From NCBI RefSeq assembly GCF_003857015.1, contig NZ_QGGF01000364.1, positions 1-33,223 of the forward strand: a DNA stretch of 33,223 bases, written 5' to 3'. Below are positions 1-7,325 of this stretch, one piece after another. The notes under the pieces are model-generated. The model was given only the letters and a program-made list of their open reading frames with translations, ran no database searches and was not told the origin of the DNA. The number at the start of each line of letters is the position of its first letter. Position 1 is the first letter of the stretch. The stretch is from Micromonospora globispora. Its GTDB lineage: Bacteria > Actinomycetota > Actinomycetes > Mycobacteriales > Micromonosporaceae. A program made the translations under genes and the position numbers.

Positions 1-1
1 T

Positions 2-13
2 GGCTGTACAGCC
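2..13. promoter_or_regulatory. 12-bp perfect palindrome at window edge
   Basis: GGCTGTACAGCC reads the same on both strands, and a partial second copy (GGTACAGCC) follows at once. This resembles an operator for a dimeric regulator, but the gene it would control lies outside the window or cannot be identified. It may be chance. Confidence 0.25.
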
Positions 14-174
14 ATCGGTACAGCCAAGCCGGGCGACTCCAACCGATAGGGACGGACGCGAGGCGACGAGACGAGCAGGCCAGCCGCAATAGCCGACGCC
101 GACCGACAGCGGTCTTGATCTTTGCAAAGCAGGGGTTCGGTCGTGAGTCAGTGGGAGCCAGGGGTGGGCACCGG

Positions 175-384
175 TCACCGCGCCAACACCGCCACCATTA
201 TGGCGAAGCCCCCGACCAGCTGGATGACCCCGCCGAACACGACAAATGGCCACCACTGACGGGAGTCTTGCCGTTGCTGCGGAAGAGGCTGAGTCGGCTG
301 GTTCCACGCGGCAGGTACTGCCACCACATGCCGGCGGTCCGGCCACAGCGGTGGCGGGGTATGGGGTCTCGACTCAGCCATCAT
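175..384 (-). CDS. Small tail-anchored-like membrane protein, unknown function
   Basis: A 69-aa product starting at the first of two adjacent ATG codons. A GGAGGG ribosome binding site (391-396 on the plus strand) sits six bases upstream, which is why this start is preferred over the longer reading frame. Residues 1-40 are rich in Pro, Arg and Gln. Residues about 41-68 form one hydrophobic segment that starts after Trp-Trp-Pro and ends with LAR, so the protein is probably tail-anchored in the membrane. I do not recognise the family. It lies to the left of the first tRNA-Phe att copy and so may belong to an adjacent element or to the chromosome. Confidence 0.45.
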   Translation of the reverse strand: MMAESRPHTPPPLWPDRRHVVAVPAAWNQPTQPLPQQRQDSRQWWPFVVFGGVIQLVGGFAIMVAVLAR

Positions 385-818
385 GGGATGCCCTCCGACG
401 GCGCCGTGGGGCGTTGCTTGGGTTTTGGAACCGGGCGGGGCCGCTGGGGGTCGGTGCGGTCCCGCCCGGTCGTGGAGGCCACGCACCCGACCTTCCACCC
501 CGGGAAGGCGTTGGGGATTAGTGCCGTGTTACGTCCTTCGCGTCCCATCTTTGCCGGGACTTCGGTTGTGCCGCCGATCGGGAGAGCCGTCCTGGTCTGG
601 CATGCGTCGGTCGGATCGCCGCCATCGGCAAGGCCGGCCTCCGCCTCATCGGCCGACAGCCGAGCTCCACGCGCGATGCGAGGCAGGCGTGCAATCTACG
701 TGCAACAAGAGCCGGGCATCAGCGGGATTCCGGGGTCAAGGAGGGTCAGACCGGACAGACGTGCCCTCGGGTGAAACGCAAGAGCGCCGACCGGCGTTTC
801 CGCTGGTCGGCGCTCTGG
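385..818. other. Non-coding stretch with a terminator-like hairpin at its right end
   Basis: No reading frame here has a convincing ribosome binding site. The only structure I can support is the hairpin at 781-816, described separately. The rest looks like decayed integration-site DNA. Confidence 0.35.
781..816 (-). terminator. tRNA-Phe downstream hairpin, copy 1
   Basis: Perfect 12-bp arms (781-792 and 805-816) enclose a loop with the motif GCGTTTCCGCT. On the minus strand it lies just after the tRNA-Phe 3' end, as a tRNA terminator would, but it is not followed by a strong T run. Copy 2 at 3453-3489 has the same loop with a different stem that still pairs. Confidence 0.6.
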
Positions 819-880
819 TAGCCCGGCGAAAGGCTATGTGGCCAGGGGCGGGGTCGAACCGCCGACCTTCCGATTTTCAG
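819..880 (-). repeat. att site copy 1: 3' half of tRNA-Phe plus flank (62-bp direct repeat)
   Basis: This segment is identical over 62 bp to 3490-3551. Bases 839-880 read on the minus strand as a tRNA-Phe 3' half: anticodon loop CTGAAAA (anticodon GAA), variable region, T-arm with GGTTCGACCCC, the acceptor strand CCTGGCC and discriminator A. The 5' half of the tRNA is missing, since bases 881 onward do not continue the cloverleaf. It is therefore not a working tRNA gene but an attR-type scar left by integration into the tRNA 3' end. Confidence 0.85.
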
Positions 881-1313
881 TCTGTGGTCACCCGATCTCC
901 TGACCAGCATCTATGCCCATTTGTCCGGATCTCCTATGTATCAAGTTCTACGGAACGTGACGTTAGAAGGCATCTCCTTCGCCTCCCGTGCCCCCACGGG
1001 GGCACGGGAGGCGAAGGGCATGGCCATGGCTCTGATCAGGAGCCCCCGAAATCGAGGAGCCTTTCCCTCTTGGCCCCTGCTGCAGCGGCCCGATAGGGAG
1101 GACGCGCCGGAGTTGTGGCGCCGGAGGTCCACTTGGGCCCTTCAGGCGGCACTGCCCAGAAAGACTGCTTCACGCGGCGCGATCAATCGTAGACACTGCG
1201 TCCATGTCGGTTGATCGAACATGGCGTTCGCCGCCCGGTATCACGCTGGCTCAGGCCCGGGCGGGGAACGAAAGCGGTGTCAGTGCCGCCTTGGAGATCG
1301 GCAACCGGTCGTG
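881..1313. other. Non-coding stretch inside the accreted block
   Basis: This gap between the first att copy and the next gene holds the 42-bp perfect palindrome at 976-1017. I see no credible coding region in it. Confidence 0.4.
976..1017. repeat. 42-bp perfect palindrome (19-bp arms)
   Basis: Arms at 976-994 and 999-1017 are exact reverse complements around a four-base centre CACG, which itself pairs at its ends. The stem is very GC-rich and has no T run on either side. It could extrude as a cruciform, act as a bidirectional terminator, or be a replication or transfer signal of a lost element. Confidence 0.85.
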
Positions 1314-2210
1314 TCAGCGGCCCCGCAGCTTGTCCCACACTGTCCGTCTGGGTTGTGGTTGCGCCGAGGGCAGCACGTCTTCGGCAAGCATCCGCCGGGC
1401 CGCGTCGCGCGTGGCGGCGGACAGGTCCGGAGTCACGCACGCAAGCTGCGCCAGCGACGTCGCGATGAGCACGGGCCGGGTCTGTTGCGCCGTAAACGCT
1501 TTCTCGAAGCGCTCGGCCACCAGCGCGGCGACACCGGCCCGTTGCGCCGGGTCCGTCCACGCCGAGGCCACCAGCGCGTAGACGGCCGCCTCGGTGGTCC
1601 AGTCCTCGACGCCGAAGACGATGTCGGCCAGCAGCCCCGTTTCACCCCGGTGCAGCAGGCCAAGGCAGCACCACGCCTGTACGGTCCGCTCCCACACGGA
1701 CATCCGTGTGCGCACCGGCGACTGCGGCGGGTGGACGAGCAAAGACAACAATTCTTTGACGGGTACCTCGCGCAGCCGCGCCGCCGCATGCAAGGTGACC
1801 GCAGGCGGGCCCCAGGACCGTTGCGCGGCAAGCTCCGTCACCACCCCTGCGGCATCGGGGTCGGGCGGGGGCAGGGCCGCGGTCTCCCGGGTACCGTCGT
1901 AATGCCACAGCACGGCGCCGCCTGGACGCAAGGGTTGGCGCGGATCGGGTTCGCCTGGGCGGCCCATGGCGATGACGATGCCCGGGCAGCGTCGCCGTAC
2001 CAGGGCGATCGCGCTCGGCGGCTCCATCGCGGAGATCCCGATCTCCGTCGCCATCTGCTGGGGATTGAGTCCGGCGACGGCGTTGATGCTCGACGCCTTG
2101 CCGACGGGCACAAAGCCTAGCCACGCAATGTCGCGGGCCTCCTCGAAATAACCGGCATTGACGCGCTCCATCAGCTGGCCTAGGTCACGTGCGCCATGAT
2201 CGGCAGGCAT
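1314..2210 (-). CDS. Hypothetical protein, 298 aa, alpha-helical
   Basis: Start set at the ATG beginning MPADHGARDL. The open frame runs further upstream, but that extension is Arg/Ser-rich and looks non-coding. No clear ribosome binding site is visible, so the ATG 13 codons downstream is possible. The N-terminal region contains a Gly/Pro-rich stretch with WLGFVPVGKASSIN and a WHYDGTRE segment. Residues from about 130 onward are repeated Ala/Leu/Val/Arg helices of HEAT-like appearance (for example ERTVQAWCCLGLL and EAAVYALVASAWTDP). I do not recognise a named family. It is cargo between the two tRNA-Phe att copies. A HEAT-like helical scaffold is an inference. Confidence 0.6.
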   Translation of the reverse strand: MPADHGARDLGQLMERVNAGYFEEARDIAWLGFVPVGKASSINAVAGLNPQQMATEIGISAMEPPSAIALVRRRCPGIVIAMGRPGEPDPRQPLRPGGAVLWHYDGTRETAALPPPDPDAAGVVTELAAQRSWGPPAVTLHAAARLREVPVKELLSLLVHPPQSPVRTRMSVWERTVQAWCCLGLLHRGETGLLADIVFGVEDWTTEAAVYALVASAWTDPAQRAGVAALVAERFEKAFTAQQTRPVLIATSLAQLACVTPDLSAATRDAARRMLAEDVLPSAQPQPRRTVWDKLRGR

Positions 2211-2279
2211 GCGGGTCAGCCTAGACCGCCACCGCCGGCGACGCTGCCCGAGCGGCGACCCGGCCCGCGTCTCGCGACT

Positions 2280-2294
2280 GTGAAACATGTTCAC
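2280..2294. promoter_or_regulatory. Operator-like inverted repeat upstream of the 298-aa gene
   Basis: GTGAA and TTCAC arms flank a five-base centre, ACATG. The site lies 70 bases upstream of the start at 2210 and between two divergent reading directions. Short arms make chance possible. Confidence 0.3.
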
Positions 2295-2361
2295 CGATCT
2301 GGCCGTGCTCGCGGTAACGATGTCGCTACGGTGCTGATGAGGGCCGCGCCGAAAGGGACTC

Positions 2362-2502
2362 GTGACAGTCAAGCCGTTCCAGGGCAAGATCACCCTCGAT
2401 GTCCGCGACTCGCTACCGGACTGGGCAGCGCTGCGCCTATCTGGTTTCCACCCCGCCGCCACCATGCTCGGCCACCCTCATTTGCCGCGATCAGCGCGCT
2501 GA
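2362..2502 (+). pseudogene. Arylsulfatase N-terminal fragment (remnant)
   Basis: A GTG codon with a GAAAGGGA ribosome binding site (2351-2358) opens a 46-codon frame. Its first 22 residues, VTVKPFQGKITLDVRDSLPD followed by WA, match from memory the conserved beginning of actinobacterial arylsulfatases (type I sulfatases). After that the frame diverges and stops. None of the catalytic sulfatase core, including the C-x-P-x-R formylglycine motif, is present. It is best read as the start of a deleted sulfatase gene, cut by insertion or deletion inside the accreted block. The family call rests on recognising the N-terminal motif and would need a search to confirm. Confidence 0.55.
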
Positions 2503-2702
2503 GGTTTCGCAGATCAGTTGGCGGACGACTGTCGCGCATCAGTCGACGGAGGGCAGACGTTCGAAGCGCCGCAGTGCCGAACGACGGCATGGTCTGCGAA
2601 TAGCCGCTTCAGCGGCGACGGTCCGAGGATCCCTTCAGCGGACGTCTTGGCTGGGCCAGCGGCGAGGTGGCCATCGGCCGGGTCGGCGGGTGCTCCTAGC
2701 GG

Positions 2703-2990
2703 TCACGCCGTCCGGTCCGCGACCTGGTTGATCGCCCGGTGCAGGTCCGACAGGCGGAAGGTGACTATCTTGTCTTCGGCCGCGGCCCGCTTTCCGTCAG
2801 CCACCAGCTCTCGCAGCATCACCGATGGGTTGATCCCTCGGCGGCTCGCTTCCTCTACCAGCCATCGGGAAAGGTCGTCGGGGAGACGGGTGGAGTACAC
2901 CATGGTCACCCTGCGTGGCGTGGTTTCTACCTCGGCGCCCGACCAGTCGATCGGTTCTTGTGCTGCCCGCATTGCTTCATCACGATCCAT
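2703..2990 (-). CDS. Ribbon-helix-helix (CopG-like) DNA-binding protein, orphan antitoxin-like
   Basis: A 95-aa protein. Residues about 29-70 have the ribbon-helix-helix pattern: a short strand (VTMVYSTRLP), a helix (DDLSRWLVEEASRRG), a turn (INPS) and a second helix (VMLRELVADGKRA). Such proteins bind DNA as dimers and often act as autoregulating antitoxins. No toxin is apparent: downstream on the same strand (2390-2700) there is no recognisable PIN, RelE or MazF gene, so the partner may be lost. A perfect inverted repeat about 110 bases upstream (3100-3115) is a good candidate operator. The first 28 residues are an acidic extension of unknown role. Confidence 0.7.
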   Translation of the reverse strand: MDRDEAMRAAQEPIDWSGAEVETTPRRVTMVYSTRLPDDLSRWLVEEASRRGINPSVMLRELVADGKRAAAEDKIVTFRLSDLHRAINQVADRTA

Positions 2991-3452
2991 GGTCAGCCCC
3001 CGTCGGTCAGTGCCTCGGCGTAGGGAGCCCTTGGCCGCTTAGATGTCGGGCAGTAGCCACGTCTGTTGCCGCCAGCGATCCTCCTACCACGCCAACCGAG
3101 TTTACAACTGTAAACAGGATGCTGGCGAAACTCCTGCTTCCTCCTGTCGGTTGGACGGGCGAGGTGGGTTTCGCGGCGTGGGGTCCCAGGCCCACGAGGG
3201 GTCACGGGTGGGAGGACTCTTGCCGATGAATGTGTCGGCTGCGGCATCCAGGACACCGTTTGAGCCGGTTGGCAGAGGCGCTCCTGAAAGTCAGGCGCAC
3301 AAGCTTGTGAGCGTCCCGGCAGCTGGCTCCGCAGCCTCAGCTGGAATGAAAAATGGTCGGCGGATCGAACTTGGCGCCGCTGCGTGCCCCCGCCGTGCCC
3401 CCAGAGATCATCAACGGGTAGTACTTCGTCGATGGATTGCTCGGGAAAAAGG
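2991..3452. other. Intergenic stretch left of att copy 2
   Basis: No convincing gene. It contains the operator-like palindrome at 3100-3115 and otherwise shadow frames only. Confidence 0.4.
3100..3115. promoter_or_regulatory. Palindromic operator candidate, GTTTACAACTGTAAAC
   Basis: Perfect 7-bp arms around a two-base centre. It is AT-rich in a GC-rich setting and lies upstream of the ribbon-helix-helix gene starting at 2990. On the minus strand the right arm contains TTTACA, which resembles a -35 box. Autorepression by the ribbon-helix-helix protein is inferred. Confidence 0.5.
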
Positions 3453-3489
3453 AAGGGCGGTGACCGCGTTTCCGCTGGTCACCGCCCTT
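3453..3489 (-). terminator. tRNA-Phe downstream hairpin, copy 2
   Basis: Arms 3453-3465 and 3477-3489 pair perfectly over 13 bp around the loop GCGTTTCCGCT. On the minus strand a T5 run follows at 3446-3450. It terminates transcription leaving the tRNA fragment and probably also the AICE operon ending with the integrase at 3612. Confidence 0.7.
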
Positions 3490-3551
3490 TAGCCCGGCGA
3501 AAGGCTATGTGGCCAGGGGCGGGGTCGAACCGCCGACCTTCCGATTTTCAG
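3490..3551 (-). repeat. att site copy 2: 3' half of tRNA-Phe next to the AICE integrase
   Basis: Identical to 819-880. The tRNA part (3510-3551) runs from the anticodon loop to the discriminator base on the minus strand; the 5' half is absent to the right. The integrase gene ends 60 bases away, the usual int-att layout of AICEs that use tRNA 3' ends. This is one border of the AICE. Confidence 0.85.
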
Positions 3552-3611
3552 GCACCCGCATTTCCGCAGGTCAGACAGCCGCCGCAACCCGTCGTGCGAT
3601 GGCCCGTGAGA

Positions 3612-4745
3612 CTAGGTCCGCATGGTGATGTGCCGGGGCAGCCGTGCGACATCTCCGTGCGCGGCCAGCTCGGACAGGGCTTTGGCGATCTCCCGGTCGC
3701 GCCCGTCGACGGCGTGCAGGTAACGACGAGCAGCCGCCATCGACGAGTGACCCAACCGCTTCATCAGGTCAGCCAGGGTCGCGCCAGTCTGCGCTGCGAG
3801 GGTCTGCCCCGTGTGCCGCAGGTCGTGAAAGGTCAGGTCATCCAGACCCACCTTCTTCCGTGCCCGGACGAACGCCTGATACAAGCTGTCCCCCCGCAGT
3901 GGCGAACCGTCGCGGCTGACGAACAGCCGGTCTTTGCCCGCGTACTCATCCAGGTGAAGACGGATCACCGGAACGACGTGCGGCGGGATGGCAATGGTTC
4001 GCTTGCCCGCCTCGGACTTGGGGTCCTTGTCGAACGACTTCCCCCGGTCGTGCAGCGGCTCAACCCGTGCCTTGCGAACCGTGATGGTGTGCTCGATCAG
4101 GTCAACGTCCGAGACGCGCAGACCGGCGATCTCCCCACGCCGCAGGCCGCACCAAGCCGCGATGAGAACCGCCGTGCGGTACCGCGGATTGATGGCGTCG
4201 ACCAGGGCGACGACCTGAGCCGGCGTGGCGACTGGACGCTCAGCGGCGCGGACCGTGCCGGCCCCCGGAATCTGGCACGGGTTCCGCGCGATGATGCCCT
4301 CACGGACGGCGGTGTTCATGACCATCCGCAGGAACCGGTAGGACTGAGAGATAGAGGTACGGCCACCGCTGCCCCGTAGAGCGCCGGCATGCCACTCCCG
4401 GACCCTGCTCGCGGTCAACTCCCGCAGGGGCACGTCTACCAGCGATGCCAGGTGAAGCCGGAGGTTCCGCTCGCACGTCTCCCGCCACCGGACGCCGATC
4501 TTCGGACTGTCCCGCAGAATGGCCCGCGCGTAGTTGCCGAACGTTTCCGCCGCCGCTCGATCGTCCAACCACGTGCCACGCGAGATGTCCGCCTCTACCA
4601 GCGTCAGCCAGCGGCTAGCGTCCGTCTTCGTCTTGAAGGTGTGCGGCGCGTTCTGCCGAGCGCCGCCACCCGGGGACACGAAGGAGGCGTGGAAGCGACC
4701 CGAGGGCAGCTTGCGGACGTAGCCGAACTGGCGACGCTTGCCCAT
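3612..4745 (-). CDS. int: Tyrosine site-specific recombinase (AICE integrase)
   Basis: A 377-aa phage-type integrase that recombines attP with the tRNA-Phe 3' end. The start is the ATG of MGKRRQFGY, which overlaps the xis stop by one base (TGATG), showing translational coupling; the longer upstream frame is a shadow of xis and rep. Residues about 8-50 form an arm-type DNA-binding region, about 65-160 the SAM-like core-binding domain and about 170-350 the catalytic domain. Catalytic residues are visible: Arg202 (GLRRGE), a beta-hairpin Lys (likely Lys243), His307 and Arg310 (HDLRHT), His333 (LGHSS) and the nucleophile Tyr342 (RRYLH). All are intact, so the enzyme should be active. Confidence 0.95.
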   Translation of the reverse strand: MGKRRQFGYVRKLPSGRFHASFVSPGGGARQNAPHTFKTKTDASRWLTLVEADISRGTWLDDRAAAETFGNYARAILRDSPKIGVRWRETCERNLRLHLASLVDVPLRELTASRVREWHAGALRGSGGRTSISQSYRFLRMVMNTAVREGIIARNPCQIPGAGTVRAAERPVATPAQVVALVDAINPRYRTAVLIAAWCGLRRGEIAGLRVSDVDLIEHTITVRKARVEPLHDRGKSFDKDPKSEAGKRTIAIPPHVVPVIRLHLDEYAGKDRLFVSRDGSPLRGDSLYQAFVRARKKVGLDDLTFHDLRHTGQTLAAQTGATLADLMKRLGHSSMAAARRYLHAVDGRDREIAKALSELAAHGDVARLPRHITMRT

Positions 4746-4957
4746 CAGGCCACCGCCCTTCCGCCGGACCAGGAGACGGTGACCGGCTCGACAGTGCCGG
4801 CGGCGATGAACTCCGCGAGGGCTGTCTCCGGTATGCGGACGTGGTGACCGCCGAGCTTGACGTAGCGGATGCGCCGCTCGGCGATGAGCCGGCGGGGGAA
4901 TCGCTCGGTGGTGCCGAGGCGAGCCGCGGCTTCCTTGACCGTCAGCAGCTTCTCCAC
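4745..4957 (-). CDS. xis: Excisionase / MerR-type helix-turn-helix protein
   Basis: A 70-aa protein read from GTG, with AGGAGG about eight bases upstream. Residues 5-20 (LTVKEAAARLGTTERF) and the following RRLIAERRIRYVKLGGHHVRIPETALAEFI match the winged helix of excisionase-family proteins. It should bend att DNA and steer the integrase toward excision. Its start lies inside the end of rep (16-bp overlap) and its stop overlaps the int start, so Xis and Int are made together. Met/Val-start choice is supported by the ribosome binding site. Confidence 0.88.
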   Translation of the reverse strand: MEKLLTVKEAAARLGTTERFPRRLIAERRIRYVKLGGHHVRIPETALAEFIAAGTVEPVTVSWSGGRAVA

Positions 4958-6681
4958 CCGGTGTCCTCCTTCCTGGTCGCATCATCAGCCGGAGTTGCCG
5001 AAACATCGGGCGGGACGGCGGCGCGTCTGGCGGCATCGAGTTGTGCCCGCCATTGGATGCGCTCGGAGATTGCCCGTAGGACGCGGTGACCGAGGGGCGC
5101 CACGTCGGGGTCGGTGGGTTTGGCGAGTTCCCAGGCGTGCCGCTGCTCGCCGCCGGCCGGGGCCGTGTCGGCGTCGGTGGTGACGCCCAGAAGGGCTTTG
5201 ACCCAGTCGCGGCGGTCGGCGCGGTGGTCGGCGAGGGTTTTGCCGGACCACTGCCGGGAGATGAGGACGCGTCGGCCGCCGATGCCGAGGGTTTCCCGCT
5301 TGTGGACCTTGTTCTTGCAGTTCCCCGGCTTCAACCCCGGGCGGGCCTTCTTCGGCTGGACGCCGTAGAGCAGCCAGTTGGCGCACCGCTCCGAACACGG
5401 CGTGCGCCGCAGCTCCATCCAGAGCCGTTCCAAGTGCGCCCGTTGCCGGGCGGTGGTGACGTCGTGGCAGTCGGCGGCCTGCTTGGTGAGGTACTTGGTG
5501 ATGTAGCCGACGCACCGGTCGGCGTCCTTGGTGCCGGCGAGGATGCCCTTGGCGTCGACCTGGACGCCGAAGCGGACGACGTGCACCGGTTGCACGTCGG
5601 GGTCGGCGTCGACCAGGTCCAGGGCGTCATCCCAGGTCGGCAGCAGCCGGCCGGTGGCGGGGTCGGTGTAGCCGCCCGCGTCGGCGTCCCACTGCGGGGC
5701 GTTGCCCGGTTCGTAGACGAGCTGGTCGACGGGCGGCCACCACACCTGGTGGTAGGTGGCGGCGGCGACCTGCCGGACCAGCGCCCGGGGGATGGTGCCT
5801 CGGATGGCGAAGTGCGCGTGTGGGGCGAGGCGTCGTTGCGGCTCGACCGCGCCGGCGTATTGGACGTTCCAGCCGACGGCCCGGCGCAGGTTCTGCCAGA
5901 ACCGGTCGAGCAGCCGAGGGAAGTGCACCGCATCCCACGCGGCCCGCCGGTAGTCGTAGCTGTCCGGGTCGACCGGAGTCCCGTCGGAGTGCACCCGCCC
6001 GTAGGAGCCGAGCGTCAGGGTGAGGAACATCGACGGCCGGAACACCTGCCCGCCGTGACCCTCGTACGTCCGGCCCACCGTCCGGCTCTCCACCGGCAGC
6101 CGGGGAAGGTCCGGGGCGTCCTGCCGGCGTTTGGTCGACCGCACCCGCCGCTTGCCGTCGCCGTCCTCCTGGTCGTCGGCGGCGTGGGGCGGTCCGGGTC
6201 GGCCGCGGAGTCCTTCGGTGGTGATCTGGGCTTCCAGTTCCGCGATGGCGTCGTCCAGGTCGGTGACCTGATCCCACTGCGATGCGCGGGCGGCTTCGTC
6301 GCGGGCGAACTCGAGATGCGCGCGGGCGACGATGAGGCCGCGTTGTGCGTCGGTGGCGGGTTGCGGGCCGGGGTCGGGTTCGTCGTCGCGGTGCCAGCCT
6401 TCGCGGATCTGCTGCTGCCGTAGTTTCCGGGCGCGGGTGGCGCAGGCGGGGCACTTGGCTTCCTGGGTGGCGCCGCACGGCATGTCGATGACCTCGGTCC
6501 GCCCGGAGTCGAGGTCGGTGCGGCGCAGGGAGACGGGGCGGGTGCAGACCCCGTAGTCGGCGGCCAGGTCCTTGACCACGTCGACGGAGCGGGGCATGAG
6601 CATCCGTGCGGCCCGGGAGCCCGGCCTCGGGCCCTCAGGGGTGGCGGGGGCGAGGCCGGGCAGCGTCGGGGTGATGGTCAT
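4942..6681 (-). CDS. RepSA-like HUH replication initiator
   Basis: A 579-aa protein starting at the ATG of MTITPTLPGL, which overlaps the end of the GGDEF gene by four bases (ATGA). A cysteine cluster (Cys69, Cys77, Cys80 in MPCG...CPAC) may bind zinc. The HUH motif is PHAHFAIRG (His288 and His290), and the nicking tyrosine is in VGYITKYLTK (Tyr393 or Tyr397). Strand MFLTLTLGSYG (218-228) matches motif I. In pSAM2-type AICEs this protein nicks the origin and starts rolling-circle replication of the excised circle. The double-strand origin itself could not be located by eye. Confidence 0.87.
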   Translation of the reverse strand: MTITPTLPGLAPATPEGPRPGSRAARMLMPRSVDVVKDLAADYGVCTRPVSLRRTDLDSGRTEVIDMPCGATQEAKCPACATRARKLRQQQIREGWHRDDEPDPGPQPATDAQRGLIVARAHLEFARDEAARASQWDQVTDLDDAIAELEAQITTEGLRGRPGPPHAADDQEDGDGKRRVRSTKRRQDAPDLPRLPVESRTVGRTYEGHGGQVFRPSMFLTLTLGSYGRVHSDGTPVDPDSYDYRRAAWDAVHFPRLLDRFWQNLRRAVGWNVQYAGAVEPQRRLAPHAHFAIRGTIPRALVRQVAAATYHQVWWPPVDQLVYEPGNAPQWDADAGGYTDPATGRLLPTWDDALDLVDADPDVQPVHVVRFGVQVDAKGILAGTKDADRCVGYITKYLTKQAADCHDVTTARQRAHLERLWMELRRTPCSERCANWLLYGVQPKKARPGLKPGNCKNKVHKRETLGIGGRRVLISRQWSGKTLADHRADRRDWVKALLGVTTDADTAPAGGEQRHAWELAKPTDPDVAPLGHRVLRAISERIQWRAQLDAARRAAVPPDVSATPADDATRKEDTGWRSC

Positions 6682-7325
6682 CGGCCCACCTCCGCCGTAG
6701 CGGGGGCGAGGTCGCGGACCCGGACGGTGGGGCGGGTGTCGGCGGTGGCGTGGTCGTCGCGGTGCGGGTCGAACACCGCCACGCCGGCCCGAGTCGTCTT
6801 GGCCCGGTACATCGCGGCGTCGGCGTCCGAGAGGGCGGCGGCGAGGCCGGCTGGGCTGGCGGGGGCGAGGCCGATGCTGGCGGCCACCGACACGGACACC
6901 CCGGAGGGCAGGCGGACCGGGGCGGCGATGGCGGCGGCGAGCTGGCGGGCAGCCGTAGCCGAGTTCGGGTCGAGGAGCAGGGCGGCGAACTCGTCCCCGC
7001 CGAGGCGGGCGGCGACGCCGTGAACGGTGCGCAGGCGGGAGGCGACGGTGGTCAGCACGTGGTCTCCGGCGGCGTGGCCGTGGGTGTCGTTGACCGGCTT
7101 GAAGCCGTCCAGGTCGACCACCACCAACCAGGGTCGCAGCGGCGAGAGCTGTTCCCACGCCTGGGCGAGTCCGGCGCGGTTGGCGAGGCCGGTGAGCGGG
7201 TCACGGCGGGTGGCGCGGTGCAGGGCGGCCAGTTCGTAGCGGGCGGCGGAGAGCCGGTACTGATCCCAGCAGAAGACGACGAGGCCAGCGGCGAAGAGAA
7301 CGCCGGACAGCAGGTGTTCAGTCAT
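6678..7325 (-). CDS. Membrane-tethered GGDEF-domain diguanylate cyclase
   Basis: A 215-aa protein. Residues 4-21 form one hydrophobic anchor; the GGDEF domain starts at about 40 with DPLTGLANR (42-50), then DLDGFKPVNDTHGH and the intact signature GGDEF at 109-113. It should join two GTP into cyclic di-GMP. The product-binding inhibitory site (RxxD five residues before GGDEF) is absent, because that position reads TVHG, so feedback control may be lacking. It overlaps both neighbours by four bases (ATGA), placing it firmly inside the transfer-replication operon, between the SpdB-like gene and rep. This suggests that c-di-GMP signalling is tied to transfer or to host development; that link is inference. 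Confidence 0.85.
   Translation of the reverse strand: MTEHLLSGVLFAAGLVVFCWDQYRLSAARYELAALHRATRRDPLTGLANRAGLAQAWEQLSPLRPWLVVVDLDGFKPVNDTHGHAAGDHVLTTVASRLRTVHGVAARLGGDEFAALLLDPNSATAARQLAAAIAAPVRLPSGVSVSVAASIGLAPASPAGLAAALSDADAAMYRAKTTRAGVAVFDPHRDDHATADTRPTVRVRDLAPATAEVGR

Noticed and set aside
383..1096. 237-codon plus-strand frame across the first att copy
   Set aside because: It reads straight through the tRNA-Phe fragment on the wrong strand, has no ribosome binding site and shows no protein-like character.
3384..4379. 331-codon plus-strand frame opposite the integrase
   Set aside because: A high-GC shadow of the integrase gene and of the att site; the integrase on the other strand has all catalytic residues.
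5086..6423. 445-codon plus-strand frame opposite rep
   Set aside because: Antisense shadow of the replication initiator, with Gly/Val/Pro-heavy composition and no start signal.
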